A stretch of DNA of 64,000 nt, taken from assembly GCA_002271215.1 (NCBI GenBank), contig CP018628.1:1736001-1800000 (forward strand), written 5' to 3'. Positions 51,288 through 60,667 of this stretch are shown in pieces (the stretch's first letter is position 1; every line of letters begins with the position of its first letter). The translations under genes were made by a program, and so were the position numbers. Under the pieces are notes generated by a model that searched no databases, was not told the DNA's origin, and saw only the letters and a list, made by a program, of their open reading frames with translations. This stretch comes from Lelliottia jeotgali. Lineage in GTDB: Bacteria; Pseudomonadota; Gammaproteobacteria; Enterobacterales; Enterobacteriaceae.

Positions 51288-53480
51288 TCAGAAGGTCAGG
51301 GCGTAGTTCAGACCGAAGGTCCGTCCGCGGCCTTTATACTCGTACAGCGCCGCATTGCCGTAGGTTGGGCTGTAGAGCAGCGGAGCACGCTGTCCCCAGA
51401 CGGTGGTGTACTCTTTATCGAGCAGGTTTTCGACGCTAAACGTCAGTTTGCCCAGTGGGAGCTGATAGCTGCCGATAAAATCAACGGTATTGTAGCCATC
51501 GATTTTATTGCCCGACGCATCGCTCAGATCGAATGCCTGCTGGGTTTGCAGACGCAACGCCCACGGTTCTGGCGCCCAGCCGACGTACGCCGTGGCTTTG
51601 GATGGCGACGCCTGCGTCACGTCCCATTTCTCCCAGGAACCGTTGGTTTTAATCTCGGATTTCAGAACGTTGAAGTTCCCGCCTAAACTCCAGTCGCTAT
51701 CAGGAATAAAGTAATCCACCGCCCCTTCGACGCCGTAAATCCGGCGCTTTTGCGGATTCACATCAATAGTCATATCGGCACGATTGATATCAATAGATTT
51801 ATCCGACAGCGAGTAATACGCCGCAATCTGGGTGCGCAGCTGATCGCCGGTGAAGCGCCAGCCCAGCTCGTAGGAGTCCACTTTGATGCCTTCGAGTTTT
51901 GCATCATTCGGATTCACGCTTTTACCGAGCGCCAGATGGCCTTGTGCATCCACCGGTTTATAAGCACCGTTGCCGTAATACTTCCCTGGGTCCGGTAATT
52001 CAACGCCTTGGGAGAAGTTAAACCACACCTGCTGGCGCTCGGTAAGGTGCGCCAGAATACCCGCGTTAAAGAGGAAATTATCGTAATCGGTTTTGCCACC
52101 TGGAATCGCGTCGGCGGAGAGCGCATCACCTTTGGCGATTGTTTGCTGCTCTTTATAGCCGATGAAATCGTCGACGCGGTTTTCCGTCCACTGGTAACGC
52201 ACGCCGCCGCTGAGGGTGAACACGTCATTAATGTCGTAGCTGTTTTGCAGGAACGGCGCGAAGTTAGTAATGCTGTAGCCCGGATAGCGGCCCGTGCTGT
52301 AAGCCGACTGGTTGGTCATGCCGCCAGAAGGAACGGAATTGGCCAGATCGAAGAACATCTGATTGGAATCGAAGGTTTCATGGTCAGCATCAATACCCCA
52401 GGTGAGCTGCCAGCCGTCGAGCGGTGTGCTGTTCAGCGTCAGCTTGGCGCCATACTGGTCGGTATTTTGCTCGGAAGCGGAGAAGCTGGAGATTTGCCCT
52501 TTAGCTACCGTCGGGAAAGGATAAAAACGCAGAGATTCATCGCGATAATAGATCTGCCCGACCAGTTCCTGCCCCCAGAAATCGGTGTCGGAATATTGCA
52601 GGCTAACCAGATGACGCTCGGTGCCAGGGATACGGTCAGAGCTAAATCCGCTGGAGGTGCGAGCTGTGCCATTGCCGGTGACGGCGCTCATATTCTTGTC
52701 CAGATACAACCCGTAATCATCGTCACCCTGGCTTTTGTAATACTGCGTGACCAGCTGTAGCTGACGGGTTTCGTCAATTTCAATCGTACCGGTGCCCATC
52801 ACGTCCAGACGATCCGAATGCTGCAATCCGGTCTGGGTATTATCGAAGGTGAGTGCATCATCGTTACCGTCGTACCAACCGCCAAAGCGCTGATAGGCTA
52901 CGGACAGGCGGCCCGAGGCGTGATCGTTGCCACCGCTGACGGCGGCAGCCACGCGCTCATCGCGATCGTCGCTATTGTTAAAGCCGCTTTTACCGCCCAG
53001 TTCCAGGTCGACTTGGGTTTCCGGCTGGCCTTTTTTGGTGACGATATTAATCAGGCCGCCGGTACTGCCGCCGCCATACAGTGAAGTGGAACCGGAAATA
53101 ACTTCAATGTGCTCGACGTTAAACGGGTCAATAGAATCCAGCTGGCGGCTGTCGGTGCGCGATGAGTTCAATCGCACGCCGTCGATCAGCACCACAATCG
53201 CGCGGCCACGCATGTTCATTCCGTAGTTGGTGCGCCCCTGGCTGCTGACGTCCATGCCAGGAATCAGTTGGCCGAGAATATCCTTGAACTCTTTCCCGCC
53301 CTGAACCTGTTGTTCAATCTCCTGGCCTTCGATAATCCACGTCGTCTGAGCCATTTCGGCGACGGTGCGATGGCTACGGTTGGCGCTAACAATCAGATTG
53401 TCTTCGTTTTTTTGTTCTGCATACAGCGGCATCGCGATGGCCAGTAGAACAGGGTTGAGCACCCAGAGGCTCTTCTTCAT
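51288..53480 (-). CDS. iutA: TonB-dependent ferric aerobactin receptor IutA
   Basis: A 730-residue outer-membrane receptor strongly resembling plasmid/pathogenicity-island IutA, for example SSQGRTNYGMNMRGR, VVLIDGVRLNSSRTDSRQLD and ending in LNYALTF. It has a signal peptide ending LYA, a TonB box (EDNLIVSA), a plug (residues ~30-150) and a 22-strand barrel. Three ATGs are stacked; 53480 is best spaced from AAGGA. No iucABCD synthesis genes adjoin it; neighbours are ycfJ and comR, which are adjacent in E. coli. A Fur-like box lies upstream. It probably takes up aerobactin made by other cells or by genes elsewhere. Confidence 0.9.
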   Translation of the reverse strand: MKKSLWVLNPVLLAIAMPLYAEQKNEDNLIVSANRSHRTVAEMAQTTWIIEGQEIEQQVQGGKEFKDILGQLIPGMDVSSQGRTNYGMNMRGRAIVVLIDGVRLNSSRTDSRQLDSIDPFNVEHIEVISGSTSLYGGGSTGGLINIVTKKGQPETQVDLELGGKSGFNNSDDRDERVAAAVSGGNDHASGRLSVAYQRFGGWYDGNDDALTFDNTQTGLQHSDRLDVMGTGTIEIDETRQLQLVTQYYKSQGDDDYGLYLDKNMSAVTGNGTARTSSGFSSDRIPGTERHLVSLQYSDTDFWGQELVGQIYYRDESLRFYPFPTVAKGQISSFSASEQNTDQYGAKLTLNSTPLDGWQLTWGIDADHETFDSNQMFFDLANSVPSGGMTNQSAYSTGRYPGYSITNFAPFLQNSYDINDVFTLSGGVRYQWTENRVDDFIGYKEQQTIAKGDALSADAIPGGKTDYDNFLFNAGILAHLTERQQVWFNFSQGVELPDPGKYYGNGAYKPVDAQGHLALGKSVNPNDAKLEGIKVDSYELGWRFTGDQLRTQIAAYYSLSDKSIDINRADMTIDVNPQKRRIYGVEGAVDYFIPDSDWSLGGNFNVLKSEIKTNGSWEKWDVTQASPSKATAYVGWAPEPWALRLQTQQAFDLSDASGNKIDGYNTVDFIGSYQLPLGKLTFSVENLLDKEYTTVWGQRAPLLYSPTYGNAALYEYKGRGRTFGLNYALTF

Positions 53481-53573
53481 CATCATTCCTTATTGAGCTT
53501 TTGCTCTTTGTTTTCGGCAGGTCAAATTACACAATCGAAACATTGTGAAATAAATGTAAACACGAATAGTGCC

Positions 53574-53592
53574 GAGAAAGAGTCTCATTATC
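53574..53592 (-). promoter_or_regulatory. Fur box of iutA
   Basis: On the minus strand GATAATGAGACTCTTTCTC matches the 19-base Fur consensus GATAATGATAATCATTATC at 15 positions. It lies 94-112 bases before the iutA start. Confidence 0.65.
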
Positions 53593-53654
53593 AACCCGCT
53601 GAATTAAGAGGGTTTACAGGATAAGAATTTGAAAAGGAGGGGGAGAGGGCAAGA

Positions 53655-53680
53655 AAAAGGGCGGTGACCCGCCCTGATAA
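53655..53680 (-). terminator. Intrinsic terminator of comR
   Basis: Stem gggcgg/ccgccc around gtgac, followed on the minus strand by TTTTTC, immediately after the comR stop. Confidence 0.8.
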
Positions 53681-54316
53681 TCAGAGTTTGAGCAGCTCAG
53701 GCCAAAGGCGCAGGGTGGTGCGGGAGATACTTTGCAATTTTTCCAGGCTTGCGCCTTCGCGCGCGCTGATCGACATCCCCTGAAGCACACAGCTTAAAAA
53801 TTGTGTGAGTTCGAGGGGATCGCAATGCGCCGGGATCTCACCGCGTTCTTGTCGCTGGCGTAGAAACGCGCCCAACGTCTCTTCCTGCATCGCATGGCGC
53901 GATTTCACGGTATTGGCGATATCTTTCGACGCGGCGGCAAGCGTGGCGGAAGTGTTAATCATGAAACAGCCCGCTGGCGTGTCTTTGCTGGTAAAGCAGG
54001 CCGAGATGGCCGCGAAGTAATCCTGCAATGCTTGCTCAACGCTTTTCTCTTCGCAAAACAGCTGAGCTTCATGTTTGGCCGCGAAACGCGTGATGTAGCG
54101 ATCGAGCACTGCGCGGAACAGGCCTTCTTTATTGGTGAATTCTGCATACAGCGTCGGGGCTTTGGCGCCCGTCGCTTCGACCAGGTCGGAGAGCGAGGTG
54201 GCTTCATACCCATGCTGCCAGAAGAGTGTCATGGCCTTATCGAGCGCCGCATCCCTGTCGAACACTTTCGGTCGGCCACGGCTTTTTTTTACGCAACTCG
54301 TGACGTCGGTTGTCAT
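53681..54316 (-). CDS. comR: TetR-family copper-responsive repressor ComR
   Basis: A 211-residue TetR repressor matching E. coli ComR (YcfQ). The N-terminal helix-turn-helix is at residues ~20-65 (DAALDKAMTLFWQHGYEATS; DLVEATGAKAPTLYAEFTNK). ComR represses bhsA (comC); copper relieves it. The C-terminal half is less conserved than the DNA-binding part. Divergent from bhsA; its own -10 (TATAAT, minus) lies in a repeated element that also occurs before bhsA. Confidence 0.94.
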   Translation of the reverse strand: MTTDVTSCVKKSRGRPKVFDRDAALDKAMTLFWQHGYEATSLSDLVEATGAKAPTLYAEFTNKEGLFRAVLDRYITRFAAKHEAQLFCEEKSVEQALQDYFAAISACFTSKDTPAGCFMINTSATLAAASKDIANTVKSRHAMQEETLGAFLRQRQERGEIPAHCDPLELTQFLSCVLQGMSISAREGASLEKLQSISRTTLRLWPELLKL

Positions 54317-54346
54317 TTGCCGTTGTACCTGTGTTGGTTTGTTGAA

Positions 54347-54465
54347 TGATCATTATAAAAATTATAGCCACCCGCGACCAGCACTGATTTCACAAAAATA
54401 AATTAATCATATGGGTATGAAAAATAAGAGGTTTAAAATTAATTTAATGGTCATTATAAAATTAT
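54347..54465. promoter_or_regulatory. Pair of direct repeats between comR and bhsA (candidate ComR sites)
   Basis: tgatcattataaaaattat (54347-54365) and tggtcattataaaattat (54448-54465) differ at two places. The first overlaps the comR -10 region and the second abuts the bhsA -35 element, so one protein could control both genes. Assignment to ComR is inference. Confidence 0.45.
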
Positions 54466-54466
54466 G

Positions 54467-54496
54467 TTGACGTGTGACCTGGATCACATCTATCAT
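54467..54496 (+). promoter_or_regulatory. bhsA promoter with CRP-like palindrome in its spacer
   Basis: TTGACG (54467-54472) and TATCAT (54491-54496) are 18 bases apart. The spacer contains TGTGACCTGGATCACA (54473-54488), a perfect TGTGA-N6-TCACA. A protein bound there would block RNA polymerase rather than activate it. Confidence 0.6.
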
Positions 54497-54562
54497 TTAC
54501 CTATCGATCGTTAATTAAATAACTAACGACCTCCCAAATTCATCTGTTAAAGGCTAATAATC

Positions 54563-54820
54563 ATGAAAACTATCAACACCCTTATCGCTGCCGCTGTACT
54601 GAGTTCACTGTCATTCGCAAGCTTCGCGGCTGTAGAAGTGCAGTCCACCCCGGCTGACCAGCATAAAGTCGGTACTATCTCTGCAAATGCAGGCACCAAC
54701 CTGGGTTCACTGGAAGACCAGTTAGCACAGAAGGCAGAAGAAATGGGCGCGAAATCATTCCGCATCACTTCTGTAACCGGTCCGAACAACCTTCACGGTA
54801 CCGCTGTTATCTACAAATAA
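54563..54820 (+). CDS. bhsA: Multiple stress resistance protein BhsA
   Basis: An 85-residue periplasmic/outer-membrane DUF1471 protein with signal peptide (NTLIAAAVLSSLSFASFA, cleaved before AVEVQ). E. coli BhsA (YcfR/ComC) lowers outer-membrane copper permeability and affects biofilm and stress survival. The C-terminal half (AEEMGAKSFRITSVTGPNNL) is the DUF1471 core. Controlled by divergent comR. Confidence 0.95.
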   Translation: MKTINTLIAAAVLSSLSFASFAAVEVQSTPADQHKVGTISANAGTNLGSLEDQLAQKAEEMGAKSFRITSVTGPNNLHGTAVIYK

Positions 54821-54853
54821 GCCTGGCGTAACCCTCATATATGCCACTGCTAT

Positions 54854-54888
54854 AAAAAAGGCCCTGCTGAAAAGCAGGGCCTTTTTTC
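54854..54888. terminator. Bidirectional terminator between bhsA and ldtC
   Basis: Nine-base stem ggccctgct/agcagggcc with loop gaaa, flanked by an A-run and a T-run of six, serving both converging genes. Confidence 0.92.
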
Positions 54889-54901
54889 GTTCTATCTATT
54901 C

Positions 54902-55858
54902 TTAAAGCGCCTGTTGCCCTACATCGTGATGCGGTGTGACATCCACCGGCATTCCCGAGCGCACGTCCATCGCTTTTTCCATCACCGCGCTATCTGCACG
55001 GGCCTTGAAGGTCTGCATCGCGGCGTTAAGCGTAATCGGCAGCGTTTGTGGATCATCACCAATGTTCTTCGACAGCGGCTGGTGAATCTCCACCAGACGT
55101 CTCCCGCCCGGCTCTTCAGACACTTTGATCGGTGTGTTGATAATATTGACCTTGGTTCCTGGTGTTATCACGCGGAACAGCGTCTCGATATCCCCGTCGC
55201 GCAGGCGAATACAGCCAGAACTCACGCGCATCCCGATACCAAAATCAGCGTTGGTGCCATGCAGCAAATAGACGCCACCGTAAGCGGCGAGGCGAATGGC
55301 GTGATGACCCATTGGGTTATCCGGACCCGCCGGAACCACGGCAGGCAGATCAATCCCCTGGGCTTTATAGCGCGCACGAATATTGGCCGTCGGCGTCCAG
55401 GTTGGGTTGGCGCGTTTATCCGAAACGGTGGTCACCATCGTCGGCGTCAGGGTGTCGCCGCCCAACTGACCAATCCCGATGGGATAAACCGTCACTTCAC
55501 TTTTACCCGGCGGGTAATAATAGAGGCGCAATTCGGCGAGGTTAATCACCAGGCCTTCGCGCGGTGCATCAGGCAGCAGCGTTTGCAGCGGGATGGTCAG
55601 GACGCTGCCGGGGCGCGGTACGTACGGGTCGACACCAGGGTTGGCCTGTAACAATGCCAGGAAGCCGACGTTGTATTTTTTGGCAATCGCCTCCAGCGAA
55701 CCGCCATCATTTTCCACCACGTGGAAGCGGTTCTCACCTACCAGACGGCTTCCGACTGGGGGCAGAGGCCAGGTATTAGCCCGAGCGGGCAGGGCGATCG
55801 CGACGGTTGCCGCGAGAGCAAAAAGGGTTATCCAGCGAGTAAAACGCAGAGTCATCAT
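54902..55858 (-). CDS. ldtC: L,D-transpeptidase LdtC (Braun lipoprotein attachment)
   Basis: A 318-residue periplasmic enzyme (YcfS) that links the C-terminal lysine of Braun lipoprotein to peptidoglycan. Order: signal peptide (1-28, ending LPARA), LysM domain (~45-90), YkuD catalytic domain (~101-235) with H200 and the nucleophile C216 in SSGCIRLRDGD, and a C-terminal helical extension. Start 55858 or the adjacent ATG. E. coli LdtC is 320 residues. Confidence 0.95.
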   Translation of the reverse strand: MMTLRFTRWITLFALAATVAIALPARANTWPLPPVGSRLVGENRFHVVENDGGSLEAIAKKYNVGFLALLQANPGVDPYVPRPGSVLTIPLQTLLPDAPREGLVINLAELRLYYYPPGKSEVTVYPIGIGQLGGDTLTPTMVTTVSDKRANPTWTPTANIRARYKAQGIDLPAVVPAGPDNPMGHHAIRLAAYGGVYLLHGTNADFGIGMRVSSGCIRLRDGDIETLFRVITPGTKVNIINTPIKVSEEPGGRRLVEIHQPLSKNIGDDPQTLPITLNAAMQTFKARADSAVMEKAMDVRSGMPVDVTPHHDVGQQAL

Positions 55859-55970
55859 CACCAATATCCACAATAATATTCAGGTTATTGTTATGTAAAA
55901 GTTAATTGCTGATTATGACCAACAGGCGTGTCGGGAAACGCAGGGGAAGTGCAAAGAGTTTGTAAATATT

Positions 55971-56000
55971 GCCCCGGCAGACGTCACGCCGCCGGGGCAG
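55971..56000 (-). terminator. Weak hairpin after mfd
   Basis: Stem ccccggc/gccgggg with a 12-base loop, ten bases after the mfd stop, followed on the minus strand by CAATATTT. No clean U-run, so termination is uncertain. Confidence 0.4.
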
Positions 56001-56009
56001 ACAGCAAGA

Positions 56010-59000
56010 TTACGCCGCCGCGTTCTCTTCTAGCTGACGCATAAAGTTTCGCACCCACTCCATGCGCGTTTTACGATCGCTCAGTTCCTGCATGAACTTC
56101 AGACGCGTTGGGCCATCGAGGCGGAAATGCTGCGGCTGTTTTTGCAACAAACCAATAAGCCAGATCGGATCGACGTGATTTTTCTCCGCAAATTCAATCA
56201 CACCGCCCTTATCGTTGCCTTCGAGCTTACGAATCCCCAGCTTCTGCGCCAGCTGGCGCAGTCGGGCGATATCGAGCAGGTTACGCGCCGCATCTGGCAG
56301 CAGGCCAAAACGATCAATCAGCTCGACTTTTAGCTCCTCCAGCTCGGTTTCTTTTTTGGCGCTGGCAATGCGCTTATAGAACGACAGGCGCGTGTTCACA
56401 TCCGGGATGAAATCATCCGGCAGCAGGGCAGGCATACGCAGTTCCACCTCCGTTTGCTGGCTAGTAAGATCCTCCAGGGACGGTTCACGGCCTTCTTTCA
56501 GCGCATCGACGGCATTTTCCAGCAGCTCCATATACAGCGAGAAACCGATGGTTTCCATCGAACCACTTTGATCTTCGCCGAGCAGTTCACCGGCGCCACG
56601 GATCTCAAGGTCGTGCGTCGCCAGCGCGAAACCGGCGCCCAGATCTTCCAGAGAGGCGATTGCTTCCAGACGTTTTTGCGCGTCAGTGGTCATCGCTTTT
56701 GGATGCGGTGTCAGCAGCCAGGCGTAGGCCTGATGGTGAGAACGCCCGACGCGCCCGCGCAGCTGGTGAAGCTGTGCCAGACCGAAGTGATCGGCCCGTT
56801 CGATGATGATGGTATTCGCCGTCGGAATGTCGATCCCGGTTTCGATAATCGTGGTGCAGACCAGCACGTTGAAACGCTGGTGGTGGAAATCGTTCATCAC
56901 CCGCTCCAGCTCGCGCTCGCGCATCTGGCCGTGACCGATGGCAATGCGGGCTTCGGGCACCAGCTCCGCCAGCTTATCTGCCGCTTTCTGGATATTTTCA
57001 ACGTCGTTGTAGAGGTAGTAAACCTGGCCGCCGCGCAGCACTTCACGCAGGATCGCCTCGCGCACCACCAGGCTGTCGTATTCACGCACAAAGGTTTTCA
57101 CCGCCAGACGACGGGCAGGTGGCGTGGCAATAATCGACAGATCGCGCATCCCGCTCATCGCCATATTCAGCGTACGCGGAATCGGGGTGGCGGTGAGCGT
57201 CAGGATATCCACATCCGCGCGCATCGCTTTAATACGCTCTTTGTGACGCACGCCGAAGCGGTGTTCTTCATCGACAATCAACAGGCCTAAATCTTTCCAC
57301 TTCACATCGCTTTGCAGCAGCTTGTGGGTGCCGATCAGAATATCTATTTTGCCTTCGCTTGCCTGCTCCAGAATCTGCGTCTGCTCTTTGGCACTGCGAA
57401 AACGCGACAGCATCTCAATGCGCACCGGCCAGTTGGCGAAGCGGTCGCGGAAGTTGTCATAGTGCTGCTGGGCCAGCAGCGTGGTCGGCACCAGCACCGC
57501 GACCTGTTTATTGTTTTCCACGGCCAGGAAGGTGGCGCGCATCGCCACTTCGGTTTTGCCGAAGCCAACGTCACCGCACACCAGGCGATCCATCGCCAGC
57601 GGCTGACACATATCGCTGAGTACGGCGTTAATGGCCTGGGCCTGATCCGGCGTGGTTTCAAACGGGAAGCTGTCACAGAACAGCTGATATTGTTCTTTAT
57701 CGTGCTTAAAGGCGTAGCCCGTTTTCGCCGCGCGCTGGGCATAAATATCCAGCAGCTCGGCGGCGACATCACGCACTTTTTCAGCGGCTTTCTGGCGCGC
57801 GCGCGTCCAGGCATCACTGCCCAGTTTATGCAGCGGGGCGCTCTCTTCCGCGCCACCGGCGTAGCGGCTGATCAAATGCAGAGAAGACACCGGTACGTAG
57901 AGTTTTGCGTCACCGAGATAGGTAATTATCAGGTATTCCGCCGTAATGCCGCCCGCTTCGAGGGTGGTCATTCCCGCATATCGCCCAACGCCATGTTCCA
58001 GATGGACAATGGGCTGGCCGACGTGCAGTTCGGCCAGGTTACGGATCAGCGTATCCGGGTTAATAGTCCGACGATTGTCCTGACGACGTCGTGCCACACG
58101 TTCGCCGAGCAGATCGCTTTCGCAAATGAGCGCCCGGTTATTCAGGGTATCGATAAATCCGTGTTCGGCTGAGCCGATCATCAGATAGCGCCCATTATCA
58201 GCGGCTTCATCGAGGCGCAAAATGCGTTTTGGCGACACTTTGATGCGGGCCAGCAGTTCACCCAGTGCTTCGCGGCGGCCTTCACTCTCGACCGAGAAAA
58301 TCACCGGGCCGGTGAAGTTTTCAAGAAACTTGCGCAGATTATCCAGCGGCGATTTTTGCTGCGCCTGAACGGAGAGGTCCGGCAGTGTCTTAAACGCCAG
58401 GTTAGTGTTGGCGGCTTTGTCCGGCAGATTTTCTGTTTTGAGCTGAACGCGCGGCCATTTTTTCAGTTCTGAAAACAGCTCATCGGTACGTAGCCAAAGC
58501 TGCTCTGGCGGGAGCAGTGGGCGCATCGGGTCGACACCACGATTCTCAAAACGGGCGCGGGTTTCACTCTCAAACCGGGTGGCGCTGGTCTCCAGATCGC
58601 CGGTATTGACGATCAGCGTTTTGGCCGGGAAATAGCTGAACAGCGCCGGGAGCGGCTCGCTGAAGAACAGTGGCTGCCAGTATTCAATCCCCGCAGGCAG
58701 CGTACCTTTGCTGACCTGCTGATAAATGTGTTCGGCATCGCGCTTCACATCGAACTTATCGCGCCACTGGCTGCGGAAAAGCTCGATGGCGGTTTTGTCG
58801 GTCGGGAATTCGTGTGCTGGCAGTAAATTAATCGCTTCAACCTCTTCCAGCGTGCGCTGGGTGTCGGGGTCAAAGACGCGCAGACTGTCGATTTCATCAT
58901 CGAAGAAATCCAGGCGATACGGCTGATCGCTGCCCATCGGGTAGAGATCCAGCAGTGCGCCGCGCGTGGCGTATTCGCCGTGCTCCATCACCTGATCTAC

Positions 59001-59456
59001 GTGACGATAGCCCGCGCTGTCGAGCTGCGCACGCAGCGCATCGCGCGACAGGCGCTGGCCTTTTTTCATCACCAGCGCATGACCGTTCAGGAAGCTGTGC
59101 GGGCAAACTCGCTGCATCAAAGTGTTGACCGGAACGATCAGCACGCCGCGCTGCATTGATGGCAGTTGATAGAGCGTTGAAAGGCGCGAGGAGATGATCT
59201 CCTGATGCGGGGAAAAACTGTCGTAGGGCAGCGTTTCCCAGTCAGCCAGGTTGAACACCAGGCTGTCGGTAAACTGGCGGATCTCGTCGTGCAAACGGAG
59301 CGCATTTTGCATATCGGGGGCCACGAGGACCACCGGTCCAGAGTGACGCTCAACGATCTCTGCCACCAGCGTGGCGCAGGCAGCGCCCGTCAGTTCGCCT
59401 AGCTGGCGCTGGTCGCCCGCTTTGTTGGGCAGGGAATAACGGTATTGTTCAGGCAT
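56010..59456 (-). CDS. mfd: Transcription-repair coupling factor Mfd
   Basis: An 1148-residue ATP-driven DNA translocase, exactly the E. coli length. It removes RNA polymerase stalled at lesions and recruits UvrA. Order: UvrB-homology module (~1-340), RNA polymerase interaction domain (~470-550), RecG-like motor with Walker A GDVGFGKTEVAMRA, DEEH box and TAT motif (TLTATPIPRTLNMA), and the C-terminal autoinhibitory domain. ATG 59456 (MPEQYRYSLP) is the family start; the longer frame is discarded. Confidence 0.98.
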   Translation of the reverse strand: MPEQYRYSLPNKAGDQRQLGELTGAACATLVAEIVERHSGPVVLVAPDMQNALRLHDEIRQFTDSLVFNLADWETLPYDSFSPHQEIISSRLSTLYQLPSMQRGVLIVPVNTLMQRVCPHSFLNGHALVMKKGQRLSRDALRAQLDSAGYRHVDQVMEHGEYATRGALLDLYPMGSDQPYRLDFFDDEIDSLRVFDPDTQRTLEEVEAINLLPAHEFPTDKTAIELFRSQWRDKFDVKRDAEHIYQQVSKGTLPAGIEYWQPLFFSEPLPALFSYFPAKTLIVNTGDLETSATRFESETRARFENRGVDPMRPLLPPEQLWLRTDELFSELKKWPRVQLKTENLPDKAANTNLAFKTLPDLSVQAQQKSPLDNLRKFLENFTGPVIFSVESEGRREALGELLARIKVSPKRILRLDEAADNGRYLMIGSAEHGFIDTLNNRALICESDLLGERVARRRQDNRRTINPDTLIRNLAELHVGQPIVHLEHGVGRYAGMTTLEAGGITAEYLIITYLGDAKLYVPVSSLHLISRYAGGAEESAPLHKLGSDAWTRARQKAAEKVRDVAAELLDIYAQRAAKTGYAFKHDKEQYQLFCDSFPFETTPDQAQAINAVLSDMCQPLAMDRLVCGDVGFGKTEVAMRATFLAVENNKQVAVLVPTTLLAQQHYDNFRDRFANWPVRIEMLSRFRSAKEQTQILEQASEGKIDILIGTHKLLQSDVKWKDLGLLIVDEEHRFGVRHKERIKAMRADVDILTLTATPIPRTLNMAMSGMRDLSIIATPPARRLAVKTFVREYDSLVVREAILREVLRGGQVYYLYNDVENIQKAADKLAELVPEARIAIGHGQMRERELERVMNDFHHQRFNVLVCTTIIETGIDIPTANTIIIERADHFGLAQLHQLRGRVGRSHHQAYAWLLTPHPKAMTTDAQKRLEAIASLEDLGAGFALATHDLEIRGAGELLGEDQSGSMETIGFSLYMELLENAVDALKEGREPSLEDLTSQQTEVELRMPALLPDDFIPDVNTRLSFYKRIASAKKETELEELKVELIDRFGLLPDAARNLLDIARLRQLAQKLGIRKLEGNDKGGVIEFAEKNHVDPIWLIGLLQKQPQHFRLDGPTRLKFMQELSDRKTRMEWVRNFMRQLEENAAA

Positions 59457-59593
59457 GGCTTTGTCAGAGTCTCTTATGAATTTGGGACATATCACTGATA
59501 CGCAATGTCTTTATTATCCTTGATCGTTTTGCATTAGCAAACCGGAACCGCACAGAGCGTGAATTCGCCCCCGGAAGGGGGCGAAGGGAAGGG

Positions 59594-60667
59594 TTAGCGT
59601 GTGGCCTGAACCGGTGCGAGACGGGCGGGAGGAGCAAAGAAAACGTCACCAAACAGGGCGCTGGAGACTTTGCGCGCGCCCAGGCCAAACAGCGTACACA
59701 CCAGCAGGCTGATGAACGGGTAGACCAGAATCAGGCTCAGCTCGGCCCACACCGGCCAGGTCCCGGCGTTGAGTTGACCAATCAGGAACAGGCTAAACAT
59801 TTCAATTAAAATGCGATGGGTGGTGTAAATCGCAATGGTATTCGAGCCGACGACGTTCAGCAGATTGCTCGGATGGACGGCATAACGCTGCTCGACGCTG
59901 TAAAAGAGTTTCATGATCAGCAGAATCGACAGAAGCGACAGCAACAGGGGAACATTGGCAAACCACAGCACCACCGAGACCGCGCCAAATGCAACAATCG
60001 GCAGCCAGGTGCGGCGCATTGTCATCCCTTTCATCCACTCCATCAGCTGCGCGCCGTACCAGGCCCCAAGGCTGTAGTAGATCATATTGCGCACCACACT
60101 GTTCATCCCCCACCACGGCAGCGGCAGGAAATTAATCGCCACGCTCGCCAGGGCCATGAACGCCAGAACCGGCAATTTCCAGCGGCTGAGCAGTTTGCAC
60201 AGGATGAAATAGACAATCAGCGCATAGAGATACCACAGGCTGGTGCTGGCGGTGAGCATGGCACGCATAAATTCGCCGATCGAACCTGCGTATGCGGCGT
60301 TGGAAGAGGTGGCTAATTCACGCTCCGGCGCAAGCCAGGCGTTAATGTGGCTCAGCGCTTGCCACTGCAACACGCCCCACAGCGCCAGCACCCAGACGAT
60401 ACTCCAGATTCGCTTATCCAGGCTGATTCGCCAGCCTACTTCATCGATATAACGACGAATAAGATAGCCCGAAATAAAGAAAAACACCGGCATACGAAAC
60501 GGTGCGAGATAGAGATTAAAATAGACCCAGCATTTGGCGAGCAGACCGGACAGCGGGTGTTGTAGCCCGTTCAGGTGAGGATAAAAGGTGATCACCGAGT
60601 GGTAAATCACCACCAGGCAGATACACAGCCCCTTTATCTGATTAATCCATAATGCTTTTTGTTTCAT
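59594..60667 (-). CDS. ycfT: Acyltransferase-3 family inner-membrane protein YcfT
   Basis: A 357-residue membrane protein with about ten hydrophobic segments, matching E. coli YcfT. The N-terminal block INQIKGLCICLVVIYHSVIT carries the conserved histidine of the acyltransferase-3 (OafA/OpgC) family, and FFISGYLIRRY is the second family motif. Members move acyl groups onto sugars across the membrane; the substrate of YcfT is not known. Single-gene unit between mfd and lolC. Confidence 0.92.
   Translation of the reverse strand: MKQKALWINQIKGLCICLVVIYHSVITFYPHLNGLQHPLSGLLAKCWVYFNLYLAPFRMPVFFFISGYLIRRYIDEVGWRISLDKRIWSIVWVLALWGVLQWQALSHINAWLAPERELATSSNAAYAGSIGEFMRAMLTASTSLWYLYALIVYFILCKLLSRWKLPVLAFMALASVAINFLPLPWWGMNSVVRNMIYYSLGAWYGAQLMEWMKGMTMRRTWLPIVAFGAVSVVLWFANVPLLLSLLSILLIMKLFYSVEQRYAVHPSNLLNVVGSNTIAIYTTHRILIEMFSLFLIGQLNAGTWPVWAELSLILVYPFISLLVCTLFGLGARKVSSALFGDVFFAPPARLAPVQATR

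Noticed and set aside
51288..54316. Possible genomic island at iutA
   Set aside because: No integrase, tRNA, direct repeats or composition break at either edge; a simple gene insertion or ancestral gene is enough.
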